From Himantopus leucocephalus (taxonomy: Eukaryota; Chordata; Aves; Charadriiformes; Recurvirostridae), in assembly GCA_003993805.1 (NCBI GenBank), contig RSEF01000001.1:73226355-73290354 (forward strand): a stretch of DNA of 64,000 nucleotides, given 5' to 3'. Below the pieces are notes generated by a model. It ran no database searches. It was not told the origin of the DNA and saw only the letters and a list, made by a program, of their open reading frames with translations. Each line of letters starts with the position of its first letter. The first letter of the stretch is position 1. This document shows, piece after piece, positions 1-50,700 of this stretch. Position numbers and translations under genes: made by a program.

Positions 1-2342
1 TTTTTTTTTTTTTAGCCTCTTTTTTAGCTTGATATTCTGCACACTTTCTGAAGCTGGCCATTTTGATTAAAGACTTTGCTTTGTTACGAAAGCAAACCAA
101 GTACTTCAACTTTGAAAGAGAGAGAGCAAAAAGAAGCAGCCAGAACATGTGGTGATTCTTATTTTCCTTTTAAGAGTGACAAAACAGCATATGCAATTCA
201 ATACCCAAGATCAGTTCATTTTATCTGAAAAAGCAGCTTATCATGTAAGTTAACATTTGCTATGATTATAACCTACACAATGCTAATTTCCGATGTAAGC
301 CCCCCATAAGAGTCACCTTCACACTTTGGGAACACGGGCACGGGGCAACATAGGTCACCGGTTATCAGCCTTTGTTTCATTTTACAATACATTCATGATT
401 CTCTGTAATTCCAACAGCAAATACATCACGCTTGGTTGGCTGATGCTGGTATCTGATATTCCATGATTACCTTGGCTTCAAAGTGAGACAGTAATGCACA
501 TTTGTGTTACTCTCCCTTTAATGTAGTACAAAGCTGGACACAGCTCAGAAAGAAATCCCTAAAATCCATTACCTATTTATGATCATGTACAAACGGATAT
601 TTATCATGTTAAAAAGAGAACCATATGTTAAAGTGGAGGCTAGAGCCCAATAAATCTTTTTGGATGAAATCCCTTTTCAAAAAAAGGAATAAAATAATTA
701 ACATTTGCTTTTGCCAGTAGAAACATTTGCTCAAGAATCTCCTGGGAAGGTAAGGGCATTTAACCTTTTTACATGCCATCCCCTCAGACATCTCTGACCC
801 CCACTGCCAAATAGACAACCAAGATTCCCGACTCCACACCGCTGATTAAATCCCTTGTAAGAAACATCTGGATGAAATTTTCTTGGCAGTTGATTTGAAA
901 AGTATACAAGAAGCAGAACTAGGGAGCAACCATAGTTCAGCTGAGTGACACAAAGATGATGCTATGCAAAAGCAGATTTTTCCTTGAACACATTAACTCC
1001 TAAATATTAGTTTGTGACTGTGCAAGCAACCTCATTAGCAGAAGAAAAATACATCCCTCTTCCACTCTGCATGCCAGTGTAGAGAAGGCAAATGGACTTT
1101 GAAAGAAACCCAACTCGACAATCGCATTGTTTTTAAAATAAAACAATAAAGGGCTTAAACAGTTTACCTACCTAATACTTAACTTTAATTGTCAGGTAAG
1201 AGAGGAGTCACCGTCCTTAACTTCCAAAACCCATTTCTTAAATTCATGAAGGATTTCAAAACTTTTGTGGTTTCTGAGAAACCCGCCATCAAACAGGATT
1301 TAATGCCTTCCTACTGTCTCAGTCAATACACCCCCAGGCCTAAATTAGCAAAAGTGACCTAGAGTTTTCATGGCCTGATGTTCAAAATAAAGGATGTCCT
1401 GGCCCTGTGCTGCTTGAGCTTAAAGAGCCTGTCCAGTGCAACTCAATATATTGTTCCTTTTTGGAAATACAGACCCTGGAACTCTCACAATTTTCCATAT
1501 GTACAACAGATCTAAAAGTGAGAAATTTTCACTGTTGCTATTAAGTGAGTAGCAGCAGTGAAAAATCTACACAAACCAGGCCAACTTCACTCTGCAGCTG
1601 CTGTGGGAAGGAGAAAAAGAAAAAAAGCAGCAGCAGCAGAGAGAGTTTGACACAAAGGTGCAGGAAAAAGAAAAGCAGTGGGGCACCTTCTGCCCCACAG
1701 CTGCCAGGCTGAGCAAATTTCAGGGGATGGGGCATGGAATGGGCAGAGACACTTTGGCCTTTTCCAGAAGCCAAGCCGTAGAGCGCTTCAGATTTATCTG
1801 ACTGAATTATAATTACACTGACATGTATAAAAAATGAAAGCTTCAGCGCAGTGCAGGGACAGCAATCTGCAATTCTCTACAGTTGTTGAAAAATTGATGG
1901 GAAGGGCTTTGAATTTTCAGTTGGAGCACTGGTGTAAAGAAATACATTATCAATACATGCTTAAAATTGCTTGGTAAATATTTTTAAGTCATGCAGAAAT
2001 TAACACAGATAAACAAAATCTGGTCTAAACATTTTATCTCCAATCCAAACTTCACATTCTAAAGCACCCCTACTTATTTTGGCTACACCACTGCGATCCA
2101 AATAGATCTAAAGGAGGGGCACCTATTCCAATTAGTACTGCTATCAGTTTCTCACTAAATGAACATATTCACAAACACCTTGCTATATGTGTTTCAATTT
2201 ATGAGAAACCACTCTTTGAAATTTAGGAAAAAATCTGGCAGATAATGAAATTTCAGCTCAGGACAAGAACAGCCAAATGGAATGCAGACCAGAAATTCAA
2301 TCACAGAAGTGCAAGAGTAAGAACAAATAAGTTTGGAGCTGT

Positions 2343-2348
2343 TTTATT
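2343..2348 (-). promoter_or_regulatory. Candidate IPO8 poly(A) signal (distal)
   Basis: AATAAA on the minus strand, about 930 nt 3' of the stop. It is followed within 25-50 nt by T/TG-rich sequence of the kind that supports cleavage. Confidence 0.4.
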
Positions 2349-2667
2349 TCCATCAAGATAAAATATTGTAAGTATTTTGTATCACATTATTCAGTACTAC
2401 CACCGGAATGGTAATGAATGAATAAAAACAGAAAAGAGGTTTATAAAATCCCAAGTAAAATCCAATATTCATCAAAAATACTGGAAATAAAAAGCTGTCA
2501 TGTAGAACATCTACATGCGAGGGCCACATGACTTGTCCAGGCAGGAGGTAATATCAATGTAGAGTTAAGGTAGCCACCTGCCACGCATTCCATCATAACT
2601 CAAGTGACTTGATTTCATGGCTAAGAGAAATAATTTAAGACTACTGCATCAAGGGAAAATCTGCAAT

Positions 2668-2673
2668 TTTATT
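2668..2673 (-). promoter_or_regulatory. Candidate IPO8 poly(A) signal (proximal)
   Basis: AATAAA on the minus strand, about 600 nt 3' of the IPO8 stop. Only moderately T-rich sequence follows it. Confidence 0.35.
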
Positions 2674-3276
2674 AAGACTCTTTGACGTAACCAGTGTATG
2701 CTTTGCAACTTCAACAGACACCTCCCTCTACACATTTGGTGTGCACCAAATAGTGAAGATGAGATAATACTCAGAATCCAGCAATGTGTATGCAACCAAT
2801 GAACAATTAAACCGAGTAGTAAAAAGCAGGTGACAGGAAAACATGGAACCAAGGCTTACAGTGTATCAAGAAATGTCCTTACACTTAAAAAAATTATAAT
2901 GCACTCCAAAATCCATTTGTTCAGGCAATCCTTGTACAACAGAAGGCACTGTTATCCATATGAATCTATCAATTCTGCGCAGCAAAAACCTGAGAAGTGC
3001 AACTCAATCAGATGCAGCCTGGCCCTTCCCAGTCATTCATTCAGGTTCCTTGAGGACAAATGTTTCCTTTAAGTCCGTCAAATTATAAAAACACCACAAG
3101 AATTTGTACATTACAGTAGCTGGTTAGAAAGAGCATTCTGGTGGGGGAAGCACACTGCTATTTTCCAGAAAACCTTCAGCAGCATTAAATTACCCTTCCC
3201 TATCACTCAGAACTCTTGATGATGTCACGAAAATGTAATGATGAGACCCTTCCCATTGACCTTTGTAGTTGATCCT

Positions 3277-42710
<39,434 letters not shown>

Positions 42711-43041
42711 CTGAAATACATATAAAACAGAGTTAGCAAATCACTATGTTTAAAGACGACTGTATTACCAAAAGCTGAATAAGAAATATAAACTAAGGAT
42801 TTTGCAGTGTTCTTTGACTCCTCTCATGAAGTATGAAAGGTTTTAGCACTTGGATTTACGCTGATCCACAGCAATCCAAGTAATTACTTGTAAAAGCTGA
42901 GCATATAACGGCACATGGGTGGAATAAGTAATGTGACAACACTCTCTATTAGAGATTAGTGATAATGAATATTTAAATAATTCTGAGAATGCATAATGAA
43001 AAGCGCTACAGATCTGTCTTTGAATTATTTAGCTTAGACTC

Positions 43042-43132
43042 ATAAGTCAAATGGATATTGACATGCTTCATCAATACATACCAACTNATAAGTCAAATGG
43101 ATATTGACATGCTTCATCAATACATACCAACT
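43042..43132. repeat. 45-bp identical copies around single N
   Basis: Copies at 43042-43086 and 43088-43132, with N at 43087 and no mismatch seen. This is probably an unmerged contig overlap upstream of IPO8 exon 2. Confidence 0.9.
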
Positions 43133-43148
43133 ATTTGCAAAATAGATT

Positions 43149-43571
43149 GTGGTATAGAATCATAGAACGGCTAGAATTGAAAGGGACCTTTTCCAACCCC
43201 CTGCCATGGGCANNNNNNNNNNNNNNNNNNNNNNNNNNNNNNNNNNNNNNNNNNNNNNNNNNNNNNNNNNNNNNNNNNNNNNNNNNNNNNNNNNNNNNNN
43301 NNNNNNNNNNNNAGGGACTTTTCTCCCCCAGTCCCTGCCTTGCTGTCCATCCACTTGAGAGGTGTGGGAAGAGAGCTTGCCAGTGAAGACTGAGGCAAAA
43401 AAGTTGAATACCTCAGCTTCTCCTTGTCCGTTGTCACCAGTTTGCCAGTCTTGCTTATTGGGGGGGGAGGAGCTTTCTTTCACTTTCCTTTTCTGGCTGA
43501 CATACCTGTAGAAGCCCTTATTATTCTTTGCGTCCCTTGCCAAGTTCAGCTCCAGCTGCGCCTTGGCCTTA
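43149..43571 (-). mobile_element. CR1 LINE copy, minus strand, with assembly gap
   Basis: The minus strand encodes [20 protein letters not shown] then [14 protein letters not shown] and [20 protein letters not shown], a typical CR1 ORF2 segment. After a 100-N gap, the minus strand continues with the CR1 3' end (CATGGCAGGGGGTTGG, AGGTCCC) and a TATGATTCTAT tail near 43150-43165. Both sides of the gap are CR1, so the true gap may be longer than 100 bases. Confidence 0.92.
43213..43312. other. 100-N assembly gap inside CR1
   Basis: Exactly 100 Ns between CR1 ORF2 and CR1 3' UTR, in the interval where IPO8 exon 1 and promoter would be expected. Confidence 0.95.
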
Positions 43572-45766
43572 ACATGGAAGGTTCAGTACTAATCTTTTGA
43601 GGCACATCTTTATGACAGTACCTGTTCCATTGTACTTATATTCCTTTTTGTAACAGAGGTTAGCTAGAGCTATATTCGTGACTCCAACTAGAAATGCAGT
43701 GAAAGCCAATAGTTCTAGCTAAGGAGGTACTACATGAGAGCACTATAGGATAAAATTGATCATATGTCCAGTTACTGTATGGAAGAGAATTGTCTGAGTT
43801 GTATTATTTTTTTTAATAACAAATATCAGGGGAAACCCAGACATTTTATTTTAAAGCAGCTGGTACTGTAGAGATTATTCCAGTTCAGGCTGATAAAGCT
43901 TACAAAAGTATGAACTCTTTTAAAGCCGTCCATTATACAATTTACAGCCAAGTTTACTATCAACGAATGGTGTAAAGATTAGAATTCATGTTTCATCATA
44001 TCTTCACACTTCTTGCTGTGACAGTGTCTACTTCTTTAGTTAAGAATTTAAAAATCCATCTTACACAGATGGACAACCAGCTCTGAAATTGAGATTCTTA
44101 CCTCAGATACCTTAAAGATATGCAAGCTAGAAATACATAAAAGCTTTGCCAGATCTACTGGTAAGAAATAAGTCTCAAACAAATGGGTCCACCAAGCAGT
44201 TGTCCAGACTTGATTGAACTGGGGCATTAGAAAGCGACATGTGCTTCATGTATTCACAGTGATCATATCTGCGGTTGCCAAAGGCCAGACTTAGTAGCAA
44301 TGCTTAGAAGTACTGGTAACTTGTTCTTAAACCTAAGAAATCCATCATACAAGTGCATATAATAAAACCAAGTAGGATAAGCTGCATACTAAACGAAGCA
44401 GCCTGAAGCACAAGGGATACCCTGCTATTATATGCAGAATAGGGCCCATTTGTTTACTAGTCCCTACACAGACAGCGTAGGACAGGAGTGACAGGGTCAG
44501 TGCTCTAGATGTTTACGAATCTAGAGTTGCAGGTCTGTTAGAAAAGCAATGAAGTCTGTTTGTCCACAGCTGCAAAGCTATTGCAAGCTGAAAGTTATCC
44601 TAGCGCTTATCCATATTCCCATATGGAAAATACACACACAAGGAGATTTAACAGCTTGAGAAAAGGTACTAGTTAAACTCCTGCCACTTAGCCTCTGTTG
44701 AGAGTGTTCTAGAAATAAGCCTCTTTATTGGCTAAAGTCAGAATTAGAACATTTAAAAACACAAAATAACAGGCTTAGTATTCAATAGTTAAGGCTTGAC
44801 ATTTTTGCTCGTAGTGGTAAAAAACTAGGTTCCTTAGAGCTTTATCCCAAACTTCTCATCTCAGAACTTGCCAAAGGAATTAAACCAAGACTTGAAGATA
44901 ATCACCCTCTAAAGTCTATATGGAAAAGAAATCTAAGCTTGGAAAAAAACCCAAAGATCTTTCTACCAGTAACTTTATGAATTCATGCCAGACAACTTGT
45001 TTTGGCATCTGCATGGTAGCAGGAGAGAACTGTTTAAAGGTGGAAGTTCTGAAACCAGTTAGTAAGAAACAGCAGCTTTGTATCAGGTCTGAAGTATATT
45101 CAATTTAGGTGGCTTTTTTTTTTTACTTTCACTTAAGTGATTAGCTGAACTGCTTTTGTTTTGCTTACTTCTAGTTCATCCTCAGATGTACCAGTCAGGT
45201 TTTTCCATTAGCTACCTTAGTACACTGATAAAATACTTCCTACCACTAAAAAAACCACCCCAAACAGCTATTGAAGGTTTTAAAAGTAGAGAGAGACAGT
45301 GACCGACACTCTTCTTAGGAGTTCAGACTTTCATTTTAAACATTGAAGTGCTGTATAATATTTGACATGCTGCAGCTTAGACAAGGATATCATAGCTCTT
45401 CAGTTCTCAGGCCACAAGAGATTGCCAGAGACTGGTCACACAGCCCTTTAGCTGTAAGAAAGGAATTTGATTAACACTTCCCAGCATTTGTATTCAGGTT
45501 TGATTTAAAATGCAAGCACCAGCCTTCAACAGCAAATATCAAGTTGCTCAGCAATTCCCTGAAAGAGAGAGATAACCCTAATTCCAGTCTCACAGGGGAA
45601 GGAAGCCATACATATTTGCACTTCACAAGGGTCAGTTTTAACTTCAAAATATATTCCAGCTGAATGAGATCTGCATAACAAAGAGCATCAGAAAGCCCTC
45701 CAGTGACTGGTTGAAGTCTAAGAATTTCAGCTAACTACATCACTACTGAAGGAACATTGATATGAC
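43572..45766. other. Unassigned sequence upstream of IPO8 exon 2
   Basis: About 2.2 kb of AT-rich sequence with low CpG. No exon-like frame, repeat or CpG-rich promoter was recognised. It is either IPO8 intron 1 or intergenic sequence, depending on where the missing exon 1 lies. Confidence 0.6.
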
Positions 45767-46492
45767 TGTGACAGATTCCCCTCCCCCAACTCCCCAGCAA
45801 AACTGACCTTTATCTCCCATAGCCCTGTTCAAATGATAACCACCAGTGGTGGTCATAATGGCTGCATCCAGCTTAAAGTGGATTTGGGGGAAGACAGATA
45901 ACACAATAACCAAAGGCTAACTTGGTCAATGCACCCACTTAATCACAGTATTGGTACTCAAGCCAAATTTGGAACAAGCTGGCAAATACAAGTCAATCAT
46001 CTTACCCCCATAAATAGCAAACAGCTCAAGAGCCCTCTGAGCTCTCCTGCGCAGCAGCAGGCTGCACACCACAATCTCCCCTTGATTAGGGACACCTCTC
46101 AAGGTTACTCCTCGAGGTTGAGAGATCATTGCCGCAATGGATTCTCAGTAAATGACTAACAGCATGCTAAACTTTGAAGCTTCACTAAGACTATATCTTT
46201 GAGTGATTGTGCACACACAATCCTTTAGATATAAACCATTGACTGGGTCTGGGACTAGGACTGGATCCAGCTGCACCTAGACTCCGCTGAGTTTAGAAAG
46301 GAGGTCCTCTCTGAACCTTCTTACTCAACAGGAAGGTCTCCCTGACAGTTTTGTCTGACTGTGCTCTCTGCAGTAAATAACCAAGTCTTGTTAAACCCCT
46401 GTCACTATCAAACTTTGATAAATCACTGTTTTGTATCAATAAATATATTGCTGCTTCTCTTACGAGTGAAGTGCATCACTCCTTCGGCAACA
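45767..46492 (+). mobile_element. Solo LTR between IPO8 and CAPRIN2, plus orientation
   Basis: This 726-bp block starts TGTGACAGATTCCCC and ends CTTCGGCAACA. It has an AATAAA signal at 46438-46443 close to the 3' end, followed by TATTGCTGCTTCTC, a layout typical of avian ERV LTRs. The interior includes a conserved-looking stretch near 46081-46125 (CTTGATTAGGGACACCTCTC). The 5-bp flanks ATGAC and GTGAG are similar but not identical. No retroviral genes are present. It points toward the 3' end of CAPRIN2, about 330 bp away. Confidence 0.82.
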
Positions 46493-46819
46493 GTGAGAAA
46501 GCTAGATTTTGACAGGATATGCATTTAAAATAAGTAGTCCTAATGAAGTATTTAGCATTTCACTTCTGATTTCTTGACATTTCAGTCAAAAAGCAGGTAT
46601 GTATCTAAATCTTGATTTCATTTTGATCAAGGGAACACTCTTGAGAATGGCATCAAACATAACTAAACAAGTCATCCCATTTAAACTACACAATTTATCC
46701 TGAATTATTGAAATTGAAGACCAGTTCAATGTAATAACATGCACATACACCCCACATCAGGAATATAAGCCCAGTTTGATATATTTTTTAAATAAAGACC
46801 ACCAGCAAGATTAATACTA
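46493..46819. other. Short spacer between LTR and CAPRIN2 3' end
   Basis: About 330 bp of AT-rich sequence. Nothing recognisable in it. Confidence 0.6.
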
Positions 46820-47166
46820 AAATGCATATTAACTTGTTTTATTGAGGCACAACAAGGCATTGTGAATAGCCCATACTTGAGGCAATCAATAGTGTAGTAA
46901 GCTGGACATTAACACAGTTTAGGGTAAGTGCAAACAATATACATTCACAGCTTTATTAGCAAGGCTACATCACAACTGATAAAGTGCCAAATTAGTGCTG
47001 ATTCAGTACCCCAACTCCATGATTTCACCTTGCACAACAGGACCATCATTTCCCCCAATAATGGAACCACATATCTTCTATAAAGTCAGTAGTAAGTGCA
47101 AAGCTAGTCCCACCCCCCTCCACCAAGGTGTTTGGAGCAGCTCTTTTGTAAACATCACACTGGATT
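46820..47166 (-). other. CAPRIN2: CAPRIN2 3' UTR
   Basis: About 350 nt from the stop codon to the inferred cleavage site. The end is inferred from the AATAAA at 46838-46843. The other strand here shows only chance open frames. Confidence 0.6.
46838..46843 (-). promoter_or_regulatory. CAPRIN2: CAPRIN2 poly(A) signal
   Basis: AATAAA on the minus strand, about 325 nt 3' of the CAPRIN2 stop. It is the first AATAAA after the stop, so cleavage near 46815-46825 is inferred. Confidence 0.7.
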
Positions 47167-47735
47167 TTAGTCCTGATAAAGGAGGTATCCCGAAAAGGTG
47201 GAGTATTTCCAGCTGCTTCCGTAGATGGCTCCCCGATGCAGACGCAACCAGATCTGATCTCCCTGGAACAGCTGCAGGACTGCATGATTACTAGCTGTTT
47301 CATGATCAGGAGCCCCATCATTTGCATATGCTGACACTAGGACCTCTTCATTCTTCATCAGATTCACATACAGGGGAACATTTACAGCCAATTTCAGCAT
47401 GTGGAAGATGAAGACATATGTACCATTCACTGGACAGTTGAACCTACCAAGCTGGATATCAAAAGTTTCTCCAAGGTTGTTCAGCAACAGATCAAACACA
47501 ATTGGCTGGTCTAGAGTTCCAGGGGCCAAGTTAGATGTTCTAGCAGCAGAGAAGGCAACTCTCATCTGCTGCGGCAGGGGGTAGACATGCACTGGTAGTA
47601 TGGTGGCAGCTTGGCTTGTCACTGGCATATCAACAGGGGTGATGCTGCGGGAGTCTCCCTGTCCAGAGTCCCCACTGTTAAAGGTTTCATTGTCCCGTTC
47701 TGGGCTGCTCACCTGTGAGGAATCACTCCACCCTG
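47167..47735 (-). CDS. CAPRIN2: CAPRIN2 last exon, C1q domain
   Basis: Starts (with the phase-1 G of the previous exon) AGWSDSSQVSSPERDNETFN, runs through ILPVHVYPLPQQMRVAFSAA into the C1q fold (FDLLLNNLGETFDIQLGRFN, YVFIFHMLKLAVNVPLYVNL, QLFQGDQIWLRLHRGAIYGS) and ends SGYLLYQD with the stop at 47167-47169. C1q covers roughly the last 135 residues. The acceptor is AACAGCAG, a tandem NAGNAG; the upstream CAG was used for the coordinate. Confidence 0.97.
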
Positions 47736-50700
47736 CTGTTAAAGATCAGTAGCAATGATAAATAAGTATTATAACAGAAGGAAACCCTTAAACCTATGGG
47801 CATAATCTTAAGCAGCAACTGTATTGTCTTTGCAACAGACTGGTCTTTCAGCTACAGGAAGTTGTCAAAGGACTCCAGTGAGAACAGAACTTCACACTTG
47901 CAGCATTCAGCAGGATGGACCATAATTTAACTATGAACTTTTCATACTTTTAAGTAGGAGTGGGCACTAGCTTTCATTAGTTTTAGCTCTAGTATTTGCC
48001 ACGTACATATGTTACCATAAAAAAGCATATGCTGTCTTCTGAGTGGAGATAAATTATGATTTCTGCAAAAATTGGCGGGATTACCAAGAGCCAAGTAGTC
48101 ATTTAGTCACCTCAAGACCTGAATTTGCACTTCAAGTTACCTCATAGTGTTCTTCTAGAGCTGCATTCTTAGTAGGTCACATCAACTTATGATGCTAGAA
48201 TATTTTAAGTTTGAAGTCAGAGCTGCTTTTAAACCTTCTGCACCCTGCTCCCCAAAATGAAGCTGTTATTTTTCAAATATTCAAGTTAAAGGCATCTAGA
48301 ATGAAAACATTAATAGATCTAGGAACTTAAAGCAGTCACCCTCGAGTTTCAAGCCACTGTTACTTCCACTAGAAAGGAACACCTTAAGATATCAAATAAG
48401 ACTAAGTAAAGTTGCTACTGATATCTTACTGATCTCTCATATTTCTTTTCATTCTCTTCTGAATTATATTCCGAGTCCTCCCTGACTGACAGAGGACCTG
48501 TTTTACCCTAAATCAGTTTCCATGATATGCCATAATTCCTCTTTATTCTTCAAAGAGGTGACCTATAGTTACTATTCATCTTGCTTTTCACCTATAGCAC
48601 TAAGTCCAGGTATTTTCAGCAAGTTTTCCAGGATTAAATCTTGTTTACAACTTCTCAAAATACATGCTATTCATGCTTGAATTGAAACAGCAAGTCTTAT
48701 GTATTTCTTTAGGTTTTTGTACTCCAGCATGAAAGTAAGTCTTTATTCCCAAACAAACTTTTTTCACAGAGAGAGTTATCTTAGAAAGTCTCTAGGATCC
48801 CATAGCTCACTCAGAATCAGGGGAGACCATACAATTAAGGGATGAAGCCAAATGCAACATGGGAACCACCCTGTGTGTATTTCCATGTCAGTTTATTTGT
48901 GGAGAAAGTTCATTTAAGGTACCATTGTGTCAGAACTTTGACATGTGAAGACATTAAGTTGAGAGGTGAAATTAAATCTGCTGCTATGCAATGCTGACTG
49001 TCTACAAACAGTACTTGAGCCTTCATCTTAGTTAATTTATACCAAGCTTGATCTGTTTGACCAGTGATAGTACACTTTTTCCCCTCACTATTCACAATAA
49101 CACTCCACTTCAGCATCTGCTACAGCCAGGCACATACATGTACCACTGGAAACCTGATGTTAGCCTTACCTCTTGAATTTGCTCGAGGACCACTAGTTAT
49201 CCCACCTCGTTTATAGCACTGCTGGTAATTAACATCCTAAAAAAAGGACAGAAGTATTAGTAAGATTGGACAGGGCTCTGAGTAAACTGGTCTAGTTGAA
49301 GGTGTCCCTGCTCACTGCAGGGGAGGTTGGACTAGATGACCTTTTAAGGTCCTTTCCATCCTAACCTATTCTACAATTGCTATAAGCAAATTGGAAAATA
49401 AAATGGGACTACCAAATATAGTTGTATTTTCAGTTGCACTATTAATTCAATCTCTAGAATAGACAATGATGGAGTTCAGAATTAAGATGTAAACAGCCTT
49501 ATTTATGGAAAAAATTACAATAGCTCATATGAAATTAAAAAGCTATTTAATGCCAGTTCTAGCAAGTTAGCTTCTGAATTATACATTCAGTTCAGTTCAT
49601 TGAGCGTTACGTTAAATCATAGGTCTGTTAGAAGTCTGTGAGTCTGCACAGAAGAATATTACACTTCAAAGCTGAAAACCCTCATTCCACCAGGAACCTT
49701 TGCTTTCTTACACATTGTTTTTTGGTTTTTTTTTTTTGCCTGACCACATTCTGAGTCATTGATTTAAGAATTCATTATTTTTACACTACAGAGGTATTGA
49801 GGACTAACTTTAAAATCCATAGTAAAATGGACTCATTATACCACATCATCTTTGGCATCTGTTTGCATTTTTGAGATTCCCTTCAGACTAAAATCAACCT
49901 GTCATACAGAGATATTCTGTCTGAACTGAATTCCTATTTCAACTGCTGTCTACTGTTTCAAAAAAGGGTTTCATCTAGCAAACAAAACTAAAGTCTAGCT
50001 TGTAAAGAACAGCGCACATGTTAAGACAACGAAAAGCTACAGACTTCTCCTGCACAGTGCTCTAGGCAGCTACTGGAAACAAAGTCAATGCTTACCCTCT
50101 GAGAATATGGCATTCCAGCATAATCTCTACCAGGGAACTGCAGCTGGCCATAGTTGCCATTAGTTATTGAAGGTGAGCCTCTGTAAGCATCAAAACCTGT
50201 TCAAATAAGATTGATTATTCAATATTATTCATGGTTTGGTTTACAAGTATAAGTCCAGAATACAACTAGAGCTCCCTTTTGGCAATTATCCTGTGTATTA
50301 CATTATGAATTACACATCTATTCTGTATTTCAGAGTCTCACTACTCCTATAAAGAATGCATTTCATTAGCTACTCAGAAGTACCAGTGTATGTAACAGAA
50401 TTACATGTTTAGTAGTATTAACATCAGACCTGTTTGATATTAATAGGACTTCACAGAACAGCTGAAAAACTTGCTAGATCCAGAGACAAGATTTCACAGA
50501 ATTAAGAAATGTTTTCTTTTTTATTAGATGCTTAGCTATGACTGTTATACATTTAAGTACTATAATATTTGACATCTTTAGCTATTACACTAACTACCAA
50601 ACCCTTAACTGCTGATAAGTTTGAACTACATAACTTATTTTCTGGTACATGTTCCTACAAGGTATTGAGCAGTCTCAGCCCAGTAACTGAAAGAACTTCT

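Larger units (their letters stand above)
1..3276 (-). other. IPO8: IPO8 3' UTR and downstream flank
   Basis: This is the sequence 3' of the IPO8 stop. It is AT-rich, with no open frame resembling a known protein and no recognisable mobile element. The 3' UTR end is not certain. Two AATAAA hexamers on the minus strand are candidate poly(A) signals, so the UTR probably covers about 2.3-3.28 kb and the rest is intergenic. A short CAG-rich stretch lies near 1628-1640. Confidence 0.6.

Noticed and set aside
45926..46159. Overlapping open frames on both strands
   Set aside because: They fall inside the solo LTR and have no recognisable domain.
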